This document shows positions 1 through 8,173 of a DNA stretch of 44,027 bases, piece after piece. This DNA comes from a bacterium. GTDB lineage: Bacteria > Bacteroidota > Ignavibacteria > SZUA-365. The DNA lies in NCBI GenBank assembly GCA_020444325.1, contig JAHLLD010000014.1:105410-149436 (forward strand), given 5' to 3'. How positions within the stretch are numbered: the first letter of the stretch is position 1; every line of letters starts with the position of its first letter. Below the pieces are notes generated by a model, which was given only the letters and a program-made list of their open reading frames with translations, searched no databases and was not told the origin of the DNA. The translations under genes and the position numbers were made by a program.

Positions 1-1563
1 CCTTCAAATGGGCTGGGAGGATTCGCGTCCGTCATCACCTATACAACCAACTCAGGCCGGAGTATTACTACGATTGGCGAAGGGGATTTCAATGCGGACG
101 GATACCGCGATTTTGCGCTGTCACAAAACGTATCGAATCGTGTCCGCATCCTGCTTGGCGATCCTCAGTGCGGTTTTCAGCTATCCGTGTCCGTCCCGAC
201 AGACATTAATCCTCGACTAACGTGCCCCGGCGATATCAACGGAGACGGGAAGCCCGATATTGTTACTACAAATTTTAGTACTGACAATCTCTCCCTCCTT
301 ATGAATACGACAACAGCGTGCAGCAGCATCAGTGCTCCTGTAATCACTCCGGCAGTCACTGCTCCCCTGTTACCACAGTCTACGCTCAGCATCGCATTTG
401 TCACGGACGGATTTTTCTACTGCAACAATTCGTATCTGGTTGAATTGAGCGATCCGAACGGTGATTTTTCGGATCCCACAGTTATCGGTAGTGGAAGTGC
501 AGGGCCCTTGACCGCTACAATACCTTCGAACATTCCCTCAGGATCGGGGTACCGCATTCGTGTTGTCTCGACTGGTCCTGTGCTTTTTGGATCAGACAAC
601 GGAGCAGATCTGACCATTGATGCTGATGATCCGCCTGTTGCAGTGTGCAGGGATATCACGATCACACTGAGTGGCGAGGTAACAACTCTTCAAGCCGTGG
701 AGGTGGATGGAGGCAGCTCGGACGACAATGGTATTGTCAGTATGGAGATTTCAAAGTCTGCGTTCACCTGCTCGGATGCCTCACCGGCTATGATCACGCT
801 CACCGTGCGAGATGCGCTCGGGCAAAGTGCCTCTTGCGATGCGCAAGTGACCCTCATCGGTCAGCCTCCGGAATTCACAATCACCTCAGATCCTGCAGTC
901 CCCGTGAACCCCGGTGGCGATGTCAACACCCTGTACCTGGGCTATGGTCCTTCATCTGTGACACTGACTGCCTCTCCTGCAATGTCATATGATTGGTATG
1001 ACGGATCAACGCTCATTGCACAGAACCAGCAGTCCATCACAGTAAGTCCCCTCGCCTCAACCACGTATACAGCAATCGGGACAAACGCATTTGGTTGCAC
1101 CGGCGAGCAGGACATCAACATAGTCGTACAGAATATCGTCTGCGGGAACAACCCTGTACGTATTTTGGTCTGCCACAAGTGCACAGGCGGAAACACACTT
1201 TGTATCGGGCCAAGTGCCGCGGAGGGTCATCTCAAGCATGGCGACTATCTCGGACAATGCCTGCCAGCGAAGGAGAGTCATCCCGTCGATGCACTTCCCG
1301 GTCAGCTCTGGCTTTCTCAGAACTTCCCGAATCCGTTTAACCCAACCACGGAAATCGCGTACACAATTCCTCTGGCTGGCAAAGTAAAACTGACAATATA
1401 TGATCATTTCGGTCGCGAAATCAGGCGGCTTGTCGATGAGATGAGGTCTCCAGGTCACCACCACATCATATTTGATGGAATGAATCTCGCGTCAGGAGTG
1501 TACTACTACCGCCTCCAGTGGAACGAACAGGTACTTTCTCGCCGGATGACTCTGCTGAAGTGA
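1..1563 (+). CDS. Secreted FG-GAP/HYR-like protein with type IX sorting domain (5' partial)
   Basis: The reading frame is open from the first base, so the N-terminus lies outside the window. The visible part starts with calcium-loop repeats of the FG-GAP/VCBS kind (GDFNADGYRDFAL, GDINGDGKPDIV). Ig- or HYR-like beta domains follow. Near residue 390 is a Cys/His module with VCHK, TLCI and HLKHGD, seen in many Bacteroidota surface proteins. The last 80 or so residues are a classic type IX secretion C-terminal domain, starting LSQNFPNPFNPTTE and ending SRRMTLLK. It should be exported by Sec, passed through the outer membrane by the type IX machinery, and released or anchored after cleavage of the tail. 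The ligand is unknown. The class call is firm; the function is not. Confidence 0.9.
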   Translation, partial: PSNGLGGFASVITYTTNSGRSITTIGEGDFNADGYRDFALSQNVSNRVRILLGDPQCGFQLSVSVPTDINPRLTCPGDINGDGKPDIVTTNFSTDNLSLLMNTTTACSSISAPVITPAVTAPLLPQSTLSIAFVTDGFFYCNNSYLVELSDPNGDFSDPTVIGSGSAGPLTATIPSNIPSGSGYRIRVVSTGPVLFGSDNGADLTIDADDPPVAVCRDITITLSGEVTTLQAVEVDGGSSDDNGIVSMEISKSAFTCSDASPAMITLTVRDALGQSASCDAQVTLIGQPPEFTITSDPAVPVNPGGDVNTLYLGYGPSSVTLTASPAMSYDWYDGSTLIAQNQQSITVSPLASTTYTAIGTNAFGCTGEQDINIVVQNIVCGNNPVRILVCHKCTGGNTLCIGPSAAEGHLKHGDYLGQCLPAKESHPVDALPGQLWLSQNFPNPFNPTTEIAYTIPLAGKVKLTIYDHFGREIRRLVDEMRSPGHHHIIFDGMNLASGVYYYRLQWNEQVLSRRMTLLK

Positions 1564-1579
1564 TATGCATCGAGAAAAT

Positions 1580-1603
1580 GTGAAGGGGCGAAAGCCCCTT
1601 CAC
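1580..1603 (+). terminator. Hairpin after the first gene
   Basis: Perfect 10-bp arms (GTGAAGGGGC / GCCCCTTCAC) enclose a GAAA tetraloop, 16 bases after the stop codon. No run of T follows, so it may be a Rho-dependent or mRNA-stabilising 3' hairpin rather than a standard intrinsic terminator. Confidence 0.55.
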
Positions 1604-2125
1604 CCCGCTCCGTGCACGACGCATGCATATTCCAGGGAGCGTGGAAAATGCTGTAGCAAGCCATACCCACAGATCAGGGAAGAATGCTCTTCAACTCTCT
1701 CCAAGCCGCACGCTGCTGCGATTCCGTTCTTCGTGAAGGCCCCATCCTGCCTAGCATGCCAGTATGGTATAGCGGGAATAACGTGCGTCTGTACCATTGG
1801 ATTGGTTTGGCTACGGCATCCCGGAGTCGTCTCTCCCCGTGATCGTCAATGAGTCGACTGGCAGGCAGCGCACCGCTGCCGACGGGACAAACGACCGGTG
1901 GATTAAATACCTCAATCATTCTGCTAAGGTTGCACAAAGCCAGCATTGATGCAACCATCATCTCACTATTCGACTACTGCTCATCACCCTGCCAGTGTGC
2001 AATGTTGTCACTGCAGCGTGCAGATTTCTCACGTCTGTCTTGACAATTCCACTGAAAATACAACCTGAATAGGATGGCAGGATATTTGCATTGATCATGT
2101 TTAGAGAATGACATATCATACTACT
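1604..2125. other. Intergenic stretch without a supported gene
   Basis: About 520 bases. Several short open frames exist on both strands, but none has a convincing ribosome site, a recognisable motif or coding-like composition. It could hold worn-out gene remains; I cannot name any. Confidence 0.4.
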
Positions 2126-2178
2126 TGGCGATTTGATCCTATTGCGGCCAGACACAAACAGCTAAAACGGAGTCCACA
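2126..2178 (+). promoter_or_regulatory. Leader segment, copy 1 of a repeated 5' region
   Basis: TGGCGATTTGATCC-TATTGCGGCCA at 2126-2150 recurs with one extra C at 2973-2998. In both places it is followed by AACAGCTAAAA(C/A)GGAGT and then a start codon. The shared block probably contains promoter and leader, and ends in the ribosome site of the L,D-transpeptidase gene. Confidence 0.5.
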
Positions 2179-2943
2179 TTGAAATCCCATCTACGTATTG
2201 CGCTCATTACCCTGATGCTGTTTATCAGTACGGCACCCGCCCCTGCCCAGCTGAGCAAGCTTCGAGCATCACACGCTGCATTCTGGGATTCGGTGTTTGG
2301 CGCCGGGGGCTGGGATAAGGCAGACATCGGCTTCGTCGTGACCAAGCGTCCCCCTATGCTCCATGTGGTCCGACTGGACGGCGGACAGGACACGATCGCA
2401 AGCTTTGAGGTCTGTGCGATGGATGTGACGCCCGGATTCAAGGCACGCGAGGGTGATGGACGCACGCCGGAAGGCATCTATCACATCTCTCTTCTCAATT
2501 CCGCCAGCAGCTATCACCTTTCAATGAAGATCAATTATCCCAATCAGGTTGATGATGCGCGGTATAAGAAGCACAGCGCTTCGAAGGGGGAACGCTGGTC
2601 ACAGGGCGGAGATATTTTCATTCACGGGAAATGCGCCTCGGTTGGCTGCATCGCGATGACGGATGAGGTGATAGAGAAACTCTACCTGCTTGTCGCGTCG
2701 CGTCCGAGTAAAAAGCAGAGCATCCCGGTTCTGCTTCTCCCTTACGACAGCGAGGCGGCGTATCAGCAGATGTTCTTTCATGCCGACGAACAGTACGAGG
2801 AAACCGGGAGCGTCTACTGGCTGCTGCTGCGCAATCACATAGAAAACATGCGCGACCTGTGGCGCTGTTTCCGAGACACGGGTTCGATTCCCCGAGCGCG
2901 AGTGACTGCCGACGCGTGCTATCTTGTCCCTCAATCCAAATAA
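2179..2943 (+). CDS. L,D-transpeptidase (YkuD/YafK-like), exported
   Basis: 254 residues from a TTG start preceded by ACGGAG. Residues 1-24 are a signal peptide ending APAPAQ. The catalytic signature of YafK-type L,D-transpeptidases is present: HGKCASVGCIAM near residues 155-166, with the nucleophile Cys in SVGC and the conserved His in HGK. Upstream, EGDGRTPEGIYHI matches the family's substrate-groove segment. Such enzymes form 3-3 crosslinks in periplasmic peptidoglycan or attach and release proteins from it; which of these this one does cannot be seen. It lies upstream of a TPR gene that has nearly the same leader, so the two may be co-regulated without sharing a transcript. Confidence 0.85.
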   Translation: MKSHLRIALITLMLFISTAPAPAQLSKLRASHAAFWDSVFGAGGWDKADIGFVVTKRPPMLHVVRLDGGQDTIASFEVCAMDVTPGFKAREGDGRTPEGIYHISLLNSASSYHLSMKINYPNQVDDARYKKHSASKGERWSQGGDIFIHGKCASVGCIAMTDEVIEKLYLLVASRPSKKQSIPVLLLPYDSEAAYQQMFFHADEQYEETGSVYWLLLRNHIENMRDLWRCFRDTGSIPRARVTADACYLVPQSK

Positions 2944-2972
2944 GCACCTTCTCAACGGAGCCAAGACTCCCG

Positions 2973-3031
2973 TGGCGATTTGATCCCTATTGCGGCCACG
3001 ATTTTTTGAACAGCTAAAAAGGAGTATCCCC
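2973..3031 (+). promoter_or_regulatory. Leader segment, copy 2 of a repeated 5' region
   Basis: Second copy of the block at 2126-2178, ending in AAAAAGGAGT before the ATG at 3032. The match covers both the distal GATTTGATCC(C)TATTGCGGCCA part and the ribosome-site part, with a slightly longer spacer between them. Confidence 0.5.
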
Positions 3032-3742
3032 ATGTCCCTCAACATTCCCCTCCCCGACGATCCGAAAGTCACACAGCACAACGGTATTGTATTCACTGAA
3101 GTCGGTGCCTACGCCGCCGCGGTCCCTTCGCTTCAGCACAGCCTGAAATTCGATCCCGGGAACTGCCGTTCGATGTATTACCTCGCGCTGGCACATTTCC
3201 GGCTCGGGCAATATGATAGCGCGGTGCAGGCGTACAATACACTGGCACGCTCCAGTGATCCCGAATCGCGTCCCGGCTGCGCGATGCTGCAGCGGGCGTT
3301 CACGCTGAGGGACGGTCATCATCTGCGCGATGTGGAAGAACTCGAGGAGAACATGGCGTTGGATATGATCGAGCGCATGTACCACTCGGAATTGCAGCCC
3401 ATTCACTTTGTCGGCATGGTCTGGCTGAAAGAAGGGCAACTGCGCACTGCACGGGCACTCGACCTCAGCATCATTTATGGCCCGGAGAATCAGTTTCTCT
3501 GCGTTCTACCGCAGGGACAATCCTGGCTGGAAATCGAAACGGAAAACGCATGGGTGCCGGTCTGGCGCTGTCCCGTCTCCGTGTTCGACCGCCGCGCCGC
3601 GCAGCAGCTCTTCTTCCTCCGCGCACTGTTTACATTGAAGTCGAGATTCAAGCTCACAACGGCGCCGGACGTATGCAGCACGGAATTCCCCATCGAGCAC
3701 CGGGATATCCTGCTGCAGCGCATCTTTCCTGACAGTCGGTGA
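3032..3742 (+). CDS. TPR-containing protein, cytoplasmic
   Basis: 236 residues from the ATG preceded by AAAAAGGAGT; an upstream in-frame ATG at 2990 falls inside the repeated leader and was rejected. Residues 15-75 hold about two tetratricopeptide repeats (AYAAAVPSLQHSLKFDPGN, then YYLALAHFRLGQYDSAVQAY). The rest is not recognised. No signal peptide or membrane segment. TPRs bind partner proteins; the partner is unknown. It ends in a converging gene pair, with a hairpin at 3750-3777 between them. Confidence 0.75.
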   Translation: MSLNIPLPDDPKVTQHNGIVFTEVGAYAAAVPSLQHSLKFDPGNCRSMYYLALAHFRLGQYDSAVQAYNTLARSSDPESRPGCAMLQRAFTLRDGHHLRDVEELEENMALDMIERMYHSELQPIHFVGMVWLKEGQLRTARALDLSIIYGPENQFLCVLPQGQSWLEIETENAWVPVWRCPVSVFDRRAAQQLFFLRALFTLKSRFKLTTAPDVCSTEFPIEHRDILLQRIFPDSR

Positions 3743-3749
3743 AACAAAA

Positions 3750-3777
3750 GCGGCGTCCCGCAGACACGGGACGCCGC
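3750..3777 (-). terminator. Intrinsic terminator for the minus-strand gene
   Basis: Stem GCGGCGTCCCG / CGGGACGCCGC (11 bp, perfect) with a 6-base loop. Read on the minus strand it is followed by TTTTGTTT, as expected for an intrinsic terminator of the zinc-finger gene at 3787-4644. The plus-strand side lacks a T run but could still help end the TPR transcript. Confidence 0.8.
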
Positions 3778-3786
3778 ATAATGTCG

Positions 3787-4644
3787 TCAGAGTTCCTCAC
3801 GATCGGGAGGGTAGCCGCCGACGAGCAGCCATTTCCCATCGGATTGTTTTTGATACATCTGTCCACTCCCCCAGCCGACCACACCCCCGTTCACTGCAAA
3901 ACAATTGACGCACATGTCCGCCCAGCGGAGTCCCTTTCCCACGCGTCCATCGACGAGATAGTCGAGATCACGGAACGATCGTCCACACAGGTCGCATTCA
4001 TCGGGTGGCGATGTTCTGTACCGCGACGGTTTGTCTCCGCGCTGGACGGCAAGATATTCTGACATTGCATGTGTCTGGGCAAGCGCTTCCTGGCGTCTGT
4101 GCATTTGCCGCATCCACATCGGTTCTTCCCGCTGCTTCAGAGGGAATTTTTTCCAGACGTCGATCGGGCGTCCCCCGGGAAGCTGCGCCTTCAGACTGAT
4201 ATCTATACCGTCATCGACTGGCTGCAAGTCCGCCATTGCGGGAATATATTCTACGTAGCCCCTGGTCTCCGTGTACCTGGCCGAGTCATCACTGAATTTT
4301 TCTTTCCGCCTGAAGGACTTCCTCCAGCTCAGGATGATATGATGATCCGCCCAGCTTTCAATCGGCTCTAAGACGAAGCCGTACATGACCCATGCATTCT
4401 TCGGCTTGAGATCGAGCATGGCGGTCAGCTGCATGCTCTTCCTTATATAAGGAAGCTGCGGCCACTGCATCAGCATGTGCAATGCCCCGGTACCGGTGGC
4501 GCGCTTCCCTGACAGACGCAGGTTCATCTGCTGACGGAGTTCGTTCATGGTTTCAAGGTCTTCCTCCTCACTCAAGAGAGCAGAGGCTATCTTGTCGATC
4601 CACAGGTCCGTCGCTTCACGGAACGCTTCACGGTTTTTCAGCAT
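3787..4644 (-). CDS. Uncharacterised protein with C-terminal CxxC zinc-binding pair
   Basis: 285 residues, family not recognised. The first 130 residues are helical, with an acidic start. The C-terminal third has two Cys pairs, CDLCGRSF and MCVNCF, spaced like a treble-clef or rubredoxin-type zinc site, followed by a Gly/Trp-rich tail. No signal peptide. It starts 4 bases after the stop of the upstream secreted TPR gene, so the two are almost certainly co-transcribed and may be translationally coupled. Its mRNA ends at the hairpin at 3750-3777. Confidence 0.75.
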   Translation of the reverse strand: MLKNREAFREATDLWIDKIASALLSEEEDLETMNELRQQMNLRLSGKRATGTGALHMLMQWPQLPYIRKSMQLTAMLDLKPKNAWVMYGFVLEPIESWADHHIILSWRKSFRRKEKFSDDSARYTETRGYVEYIPAMADLQPVDDGIDISLKAQLPGGRPIDVWKKFPLKQREEPMWMRQMHRRQEALAQTHAMSEYLAVQRGDKPSRYRTSPPDECDLCGRSFRDLDYLVDGRVGKGLRWADMCVNCFAVNGGVVGWGSGQMYQKQSDGKWLLVGGYPPDREEL

Positions 4645-4648
4645 ATCG

Positions 4649-5200
4649 TCACCATTCCTGGACAGGATCGTTCAAATACCGCTCGAGATAGCTGACACGC
4701 TCATGTAGGTCAGCGGCCATATCCGCGTCAAGCGGCAGAACCCTGTCCCACATGCGCCATGCGTCGTCGGGACGCTCGAGATCCACGTAAATAAGTCCGA
4801 GACAGTACCAGGCGTCCGCCCAGGCCGAGTCGATGCGCACTGCTGATTTGAAACAAGGGATGGCGAGCAGCGGACGATCGGTGGACCAGTACAGGATGCC
4901 GAGATTATAGTGCGCGAGGTCATCGTCGGGATTCAGCGCGATCAGGCGCTCGAGCACGACGCGTGCTTTCATGTTGTGATCGCACTTGAGCAGTGAATAC
5001 GCCAGGCGATGGAGAACAAACGGTGTTTCGGATTCGGCCTGAATCACACGGTCATAAGAACGGGCGGCGTTTTCCCAGTCCTCACGATCAAAGAACGATT
5101 CGGCCATGGCGAGATCGGAATTTTCCTCCTGCGCAAAAAGCACAACTGCGGGGAAAAAAGTCAGGAGAATGATGATGGCGGGATTGATGATGTAGCGCAT
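4649..5200 (-). CDS. Exported TPR protein
   Basis: 183 residues. The ATG follows AGGAGGAGTC, a strong ribosome site. Residues 1-23 form a signal peptide (IIILLTFFPAVVLFAQ). Three or more tetratricopeptide repeats follow (for example AHYNLGILYWSTDRPLLAIPCF and ADAWYCLGLIYVDLERPDDAW). It is probably a periplasmic scaffold. It is first in a two-gene minus-strand operon with the zinc-finger protein downstream; the two proteins should sit in different compartments, so a direct complex is not implied. Confidence 0.8.
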   Translation of the reverse strand: MRYIINPAIIILLTFFPAVVLFAQEENSDLAMAESFFDREDWENAARSYDRVIQAESETPFVLHRLAYSLLKCDHNMKARVVLERLIALNPDDDLAHYNLGILYWSTDRPLLAIPCFKSAVRIDSAWADAWYCLGLIYVDLERPDDAWRMWDRVLPLDADMAADLHERVSYLERYLNDPVQEW

Positions 5201-5816
5201 GACTCCTCCTGTCGTTTGAGTGATATAAATCGACTCCCCCGTGCAACAGGATGATAAAAGGGATAATATTTGATGGGGTAGAAAGTGTCACTATGGGAAA
5301 GTGCAACTACCATGCCAGATGGGATCAGAGCGTAGAATTATGCAGGAAGCACAATCCCAGCTATCAGATTGTGAGTTTTGTTCACGAAAACGTGACGGAT
5401 ATTCTCACCCGAAGAAATGAATTTAATAATGATATGATTCGATAATTTTCGCGGAATAACGTTTTCTCATTTTTCGATTATTGCAGTCCCTGCCATTTTT
5501 ACAATGACAAAAGGCACTTTTTCATATGTCAAAGAACATACATCCCTATACAACCCATGATGCTGCATTCCATGCAGACTTCTCATGGTGAAAACGGTTT
5601 CGTTATGTGTTTTGTATTACCTCTGTCCTCTGCCTTTGTGTTCTGGGGAAGGAATATGAACGGGCAGTAGCGAGGATTCAGAGGCAGATGCGGTATGTTG
5701 GTGATGATTGGGGGACCAATATATATCCGCGGAGCAGCGATGTCAAGAAAAATCAGCATAGAGGACGATAAGTATCATCGTATGATACTCATCTTCATAA
5801 ACTGACTGCATGCAGA
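5201..5816. other. Intergenic stretch, AT-rich, with one operator-like palindrome
   Basis: 616 bases between two minus-strand genes. A 64-codon plus-strand frame at 5251-5445 has no clear ribosome site or motif and I do not call it. The part from 5430 to 5600 is markedly AT-rich. The palindrome at 5771-5789 is listed separately. Otherwise nothing supportable. Confidence 0.5.
5771..5789. promoter_or_regulatory. Candidate WYL-regulator operator, copy 1
   Basis: AGTATCA-TCGTA-TGATACT, a perfect 7-bp inverted repeat with a 5-base spacer, 28 bases beyond the stop of the WYL regulator gene. The core GTATCA-N5-TGATAC, with spacer pattern YCGKA, recurs at 6839-6855 upstream of the divergent ARPP-1 gene. 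That it binds the regulator is inference. Confidence 0.5.
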
Positions 5817-6677
5817 TCACACTTGATAGTTCCGCAGGACACCTTGCGCGAGCGTGATGACTTTCTCGCGCAGTGCAGGAGGATCGAGAACCGTGACACC
5901 CTCGCCGCGACTGACGACCCAGGAAGCAATTTCGTCGAGTGAATTCACGGACGCCTCGAGAACGATGGCGCCGTCGGACTCTTCGGTCACAAGCTGCGAT
6001 TCGAACAACTGACGCGGTTTCAGGCGCTGCGCCCAGAGCGGTGAGAGGTGCAGACGGATACGATATTCCTCGGTGCCGATCCAGCTTTTGAAGGAATGCC
6101 GGAACAGCGCCTCGATGTCCGATGCGGGGACTGGACGAAAGCGCCTGCTGCCGGGGTTGACAGATGCAATCTTGTTGAGATGGAACTGCTTGATGCGGTC
6201 ATCGTGCATGGCGAGCACACGCCAGTAGCGGTCGCTCTGGAACAGCAGCAGCGGTGCAATTTCCCGTAAGCCGTTCTTATCCCCTGCCTCCTTCCTGTAG
6301 TCGATCACGGCGATACGCCGCTGTTCGATGCAGCGCTGCAGCAGCACCGCAGTATGCAGCGCACGGACGCCACGCTTTCGCACCATGAGTCCGACGGCAT
6401 TGTCCACTCCCCTCTGCGCCACGCAGAGTGAGAGGTACTGCGCCACGAGTTCCCTGAGTCGACGCGGCGGAATCGGAGTATCGATGCGCACGCCTCCATT
6501 CCGATGTGAATGAACGTCGATCCCACTGCCGCGTAGTTCACTCAAATCACGTTTGATGGTAAGCTCTTCGCAGCCGTACATCTCCGCCAGGTCCACCGGC
6601 CGCAGTTCCCGTTCATTTTCTACCGCGAGTCCCACGATCTCCAGTTGCCGTTTCAGTTTCGTTTGAATGTCCAGCAT
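5817..6677 (-). CDS. WYL-domain transcriptional regulator
   Basis: 286 residues from the ATG at 6677, chosen because GGAGG lies 11 bases upstream; a longer frame to 6845 has no such support. Residues 1-65 form a DeoR-like helix-turn-helix (RPVDLAEMYGCEELTIKRDLSEL). A WYL ligand-sensing domain follows around residues 110-190 (IAVIDYRKE ... LLLFQSDRYWRVLAMHDDRIKQFHLNKI), then the WCX C-terminal extension. WYL proteins control phage defence and DNA-damage genes and can bind single-stranded nucleic acid or nucleotides. It is divergent from the ARPP-1 gene, and similar palindromes lie on both sides of it. Confidence 0.85.
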   Translation of the reverse strand: MLDIQTKLKRQLEIVGLAVENERELRPVDLAEMYGCEELTIKRDLSELRGSGIDVHSHRNGGVRIDTPIPPRRLRELVAQYLSLCVAQRGVDNAVGLMVRKRGVRALHTAVLLQRCIEQRRIAVIDYRKEAGDKNGLREIAPLLLFQSDRYWRVLAMHDDRIKQFHLNKIASVNPGSRRFRPVPASDIEALFRHSFKSWIGTEEYRIRLHLSPLWAQRLKPRQLFESQLVTEESDGAIVLEASVNSLDEIASWVVSRGEGVTVLDPPALREKVITLAQGVLRNYQV

Positions 6678-6838
6678 GTTCCCGTTCGCCTCCGCAATAA
6701 TCGCTGAATTCGATACGGATATAATATGAGGATGACAGGGACAAAGTACAATGCGTGACTTCAAATCAGGGACGTACATCATCTGCAGAGGACAGCTTTC
6801 CCCAACTGTGCATTGCTCCCGGCACCGCTGCGCCCGAA

Positions 6839-6855
6839 GTATCACCGGATGATAC
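6839..6855. promoter_or_regulatory. Candidate WYL-regulator operator, copy 2
   Basis: GTATCA-CCGGA-TGATAC, perfect 6-bp arms, 52 bases before the ATG of the ARPP-1 gene. It matches the palindrome at 5771-5789 in 15 of 17 positions. A TATAAT at 6720-6725, further upstream, could be part of one of the divergent promoters. Confidence 0.5.
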
Positions 6856-6907
6856 GGAAGTAACCTCCATTCATGTCTACATTATGTATCTCAAAGGAGG
6901 TACACCA

Positions 6908-7831
6908 ATGAACTATCTGAAATCACTGCGAGTAGAACAGCACGGAGCCATCAGCTGCGTGCACCTTGCGACACCGACGATGGACACGCTGACATACCTG
7001 GCATGCGAAGAGGCGATTGCTTCCGGGAGTGTGGAGGTAAGGGAAGTCAGCGATGCAGGCGACGTAAACAGCCTTGAAGTCCTTAACAACTCTGATCAAT
7101 TCATATTCATGATGGATGGCGACATGCTCGAAGGAGCGAAGCAGACGCGGGTATTGAACACCTCGGTGTTTCTCGCCCCGCGGAGCCGTACCGTCGTTCC
7201 GGTAAGCTGCGTCGAGCAGGGCCGCTGGCACTACACATCCCGCACCTTCCGCGGTTCCCGCAGCGTCGCGCCCCGCAGCGTCCGCGCTGCGAAATCCGAA
7301 AGCGTCGCATATTCGCTGCGCACCAGCGGACGACACACGGCAAACCAGTCCCGCGTATGGAATGAAGTCTCCTCCATCGACGGAGCGCATAACGTCAACT
7401 CCCCTTCCCTCTCCCTCGCCGACACATACGAGCACCTTGAGAAAGACATCGATGCCCTGACACGCCTGTTCCAGGGTGTTCCCGAGAGCAACGGCTTCGC
7501 CATCCTGATCGGGAAACAGCTGCTCGGCATAGACATCTTCAACCGCCGTAACATCTGCGCCTCATATCTCCCCAAAGTCCTTCGCGCCGTCGCCATCGAA
7601 GCTGTCCATCTCGACCCCGACGTGCCCATGCCGAAACCGACAGAAGCATCCTTCCGCGCGGTAGACTTCATGGATCGCCTCTCCGACATCGAGTCCGAAC
7701 TCCACCCGAGCGTCGCACTCGGAGAAGAAACACGATTCAACGACGACATGGCCACCGGATTTCAGTTGACCTACGAAAACTCACTCGTGCATCAGTCCGT
7801 GATGGTGCTGGAGAAGACCGGGGGGGGATGA
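6908..7831 (+). CDS. ARPP-1 family protein
   Basis: 307 residues. The start is fixed by AAAGGAGGTACACCA just before the ATG. Diagnostic stretches of the ARPP-1 domain (named for association with ADP-ribosylglycohydrolase and rhodanese-phosphatase genes) are present: MMDGDMLEGAKQTRVLNTS near residues 67-85, then PVSCVEQGRWHYTSR, and a late IGKQLLGIDIFN. The biochemical activity of the family is not established; comparative genomics has linked it to ADP-ribose or NAD-related signalling. It is divergent from a WYL regulator, which probably controls it through the palindrome in its promoter. No signal peptide. Confidence 0.8.
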   Translation: MNYLKSLRVEQHGAISCVHLATPTMDTLTYLACEEAIASGSVEVREVSDAGDVNSLEVLNNSDQFIFMMDGDMLEGAKQTRVLNTSVFLAPRSRTVVPVSCVEQGRWHYTSRTFRGSRSVAPRSVRAAKSESVAYSLRTSGRHTANQSRVWNEVSSIDGAHNVNSPSLSLADTYEHLEKDIDALTRLFQGVPESNGFAILIGKQLLGIDIFNRRNICASYLPKVLRAVAIEAVHLDPDVPMPKPTEASFRAVDFMDRLSDIESELHPSVALGEETRFNDDMATGFQLTYENSLVHQSVMVLEKTGGG

Positions 7832-8173
7832 GTACCAAGCGTGATAGTTAGTTTTGATCAAATCAGCAGACTTTCCGATGTCATACAGACCATGCAGTGG
7901 AGCAAATACATCTCTAAAAACCAGGTTTCGATCGGGCGAAAGCACTATATCTCGGAGTATTCTATCCTGATCGTTGCCTTTCTGAAGTGCAATGCATATC
8001 TTTCACATGAGCATTCTACAGACATCACATGATTGAACGCCCAATCTTCAGCCATCCTCAGATGAGCTGGGGGGGATTGGTTGTTTCGTTTCTCTTGCAC
8101 AGGGGGACTGTGATCGCAACCCGAGTTCACATAGATTCGGACCGATTTATTTTCCTGATATTCTGGAGGCTTT
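7832..8173. other. Intergenic stretch before a type IX protein gene
   Basis: 342 bases. Short frames exist on both strands but without support. The end holds the leader of the next gene with a TGGAGG ribosome site. No hairpin or repeat stands out. Confidence 0.4.

Noticed and set aside
1604-2125. Decayed transposase
   Set aside because: Short peptide-like stretches exist, but no catalytic motif or terminal inverted repeats were found.
5251-5445. 64-codon frame in an intergenic gap
   Set aside because: No ribosome site and no recognisable motif; could still be real but not supportable.
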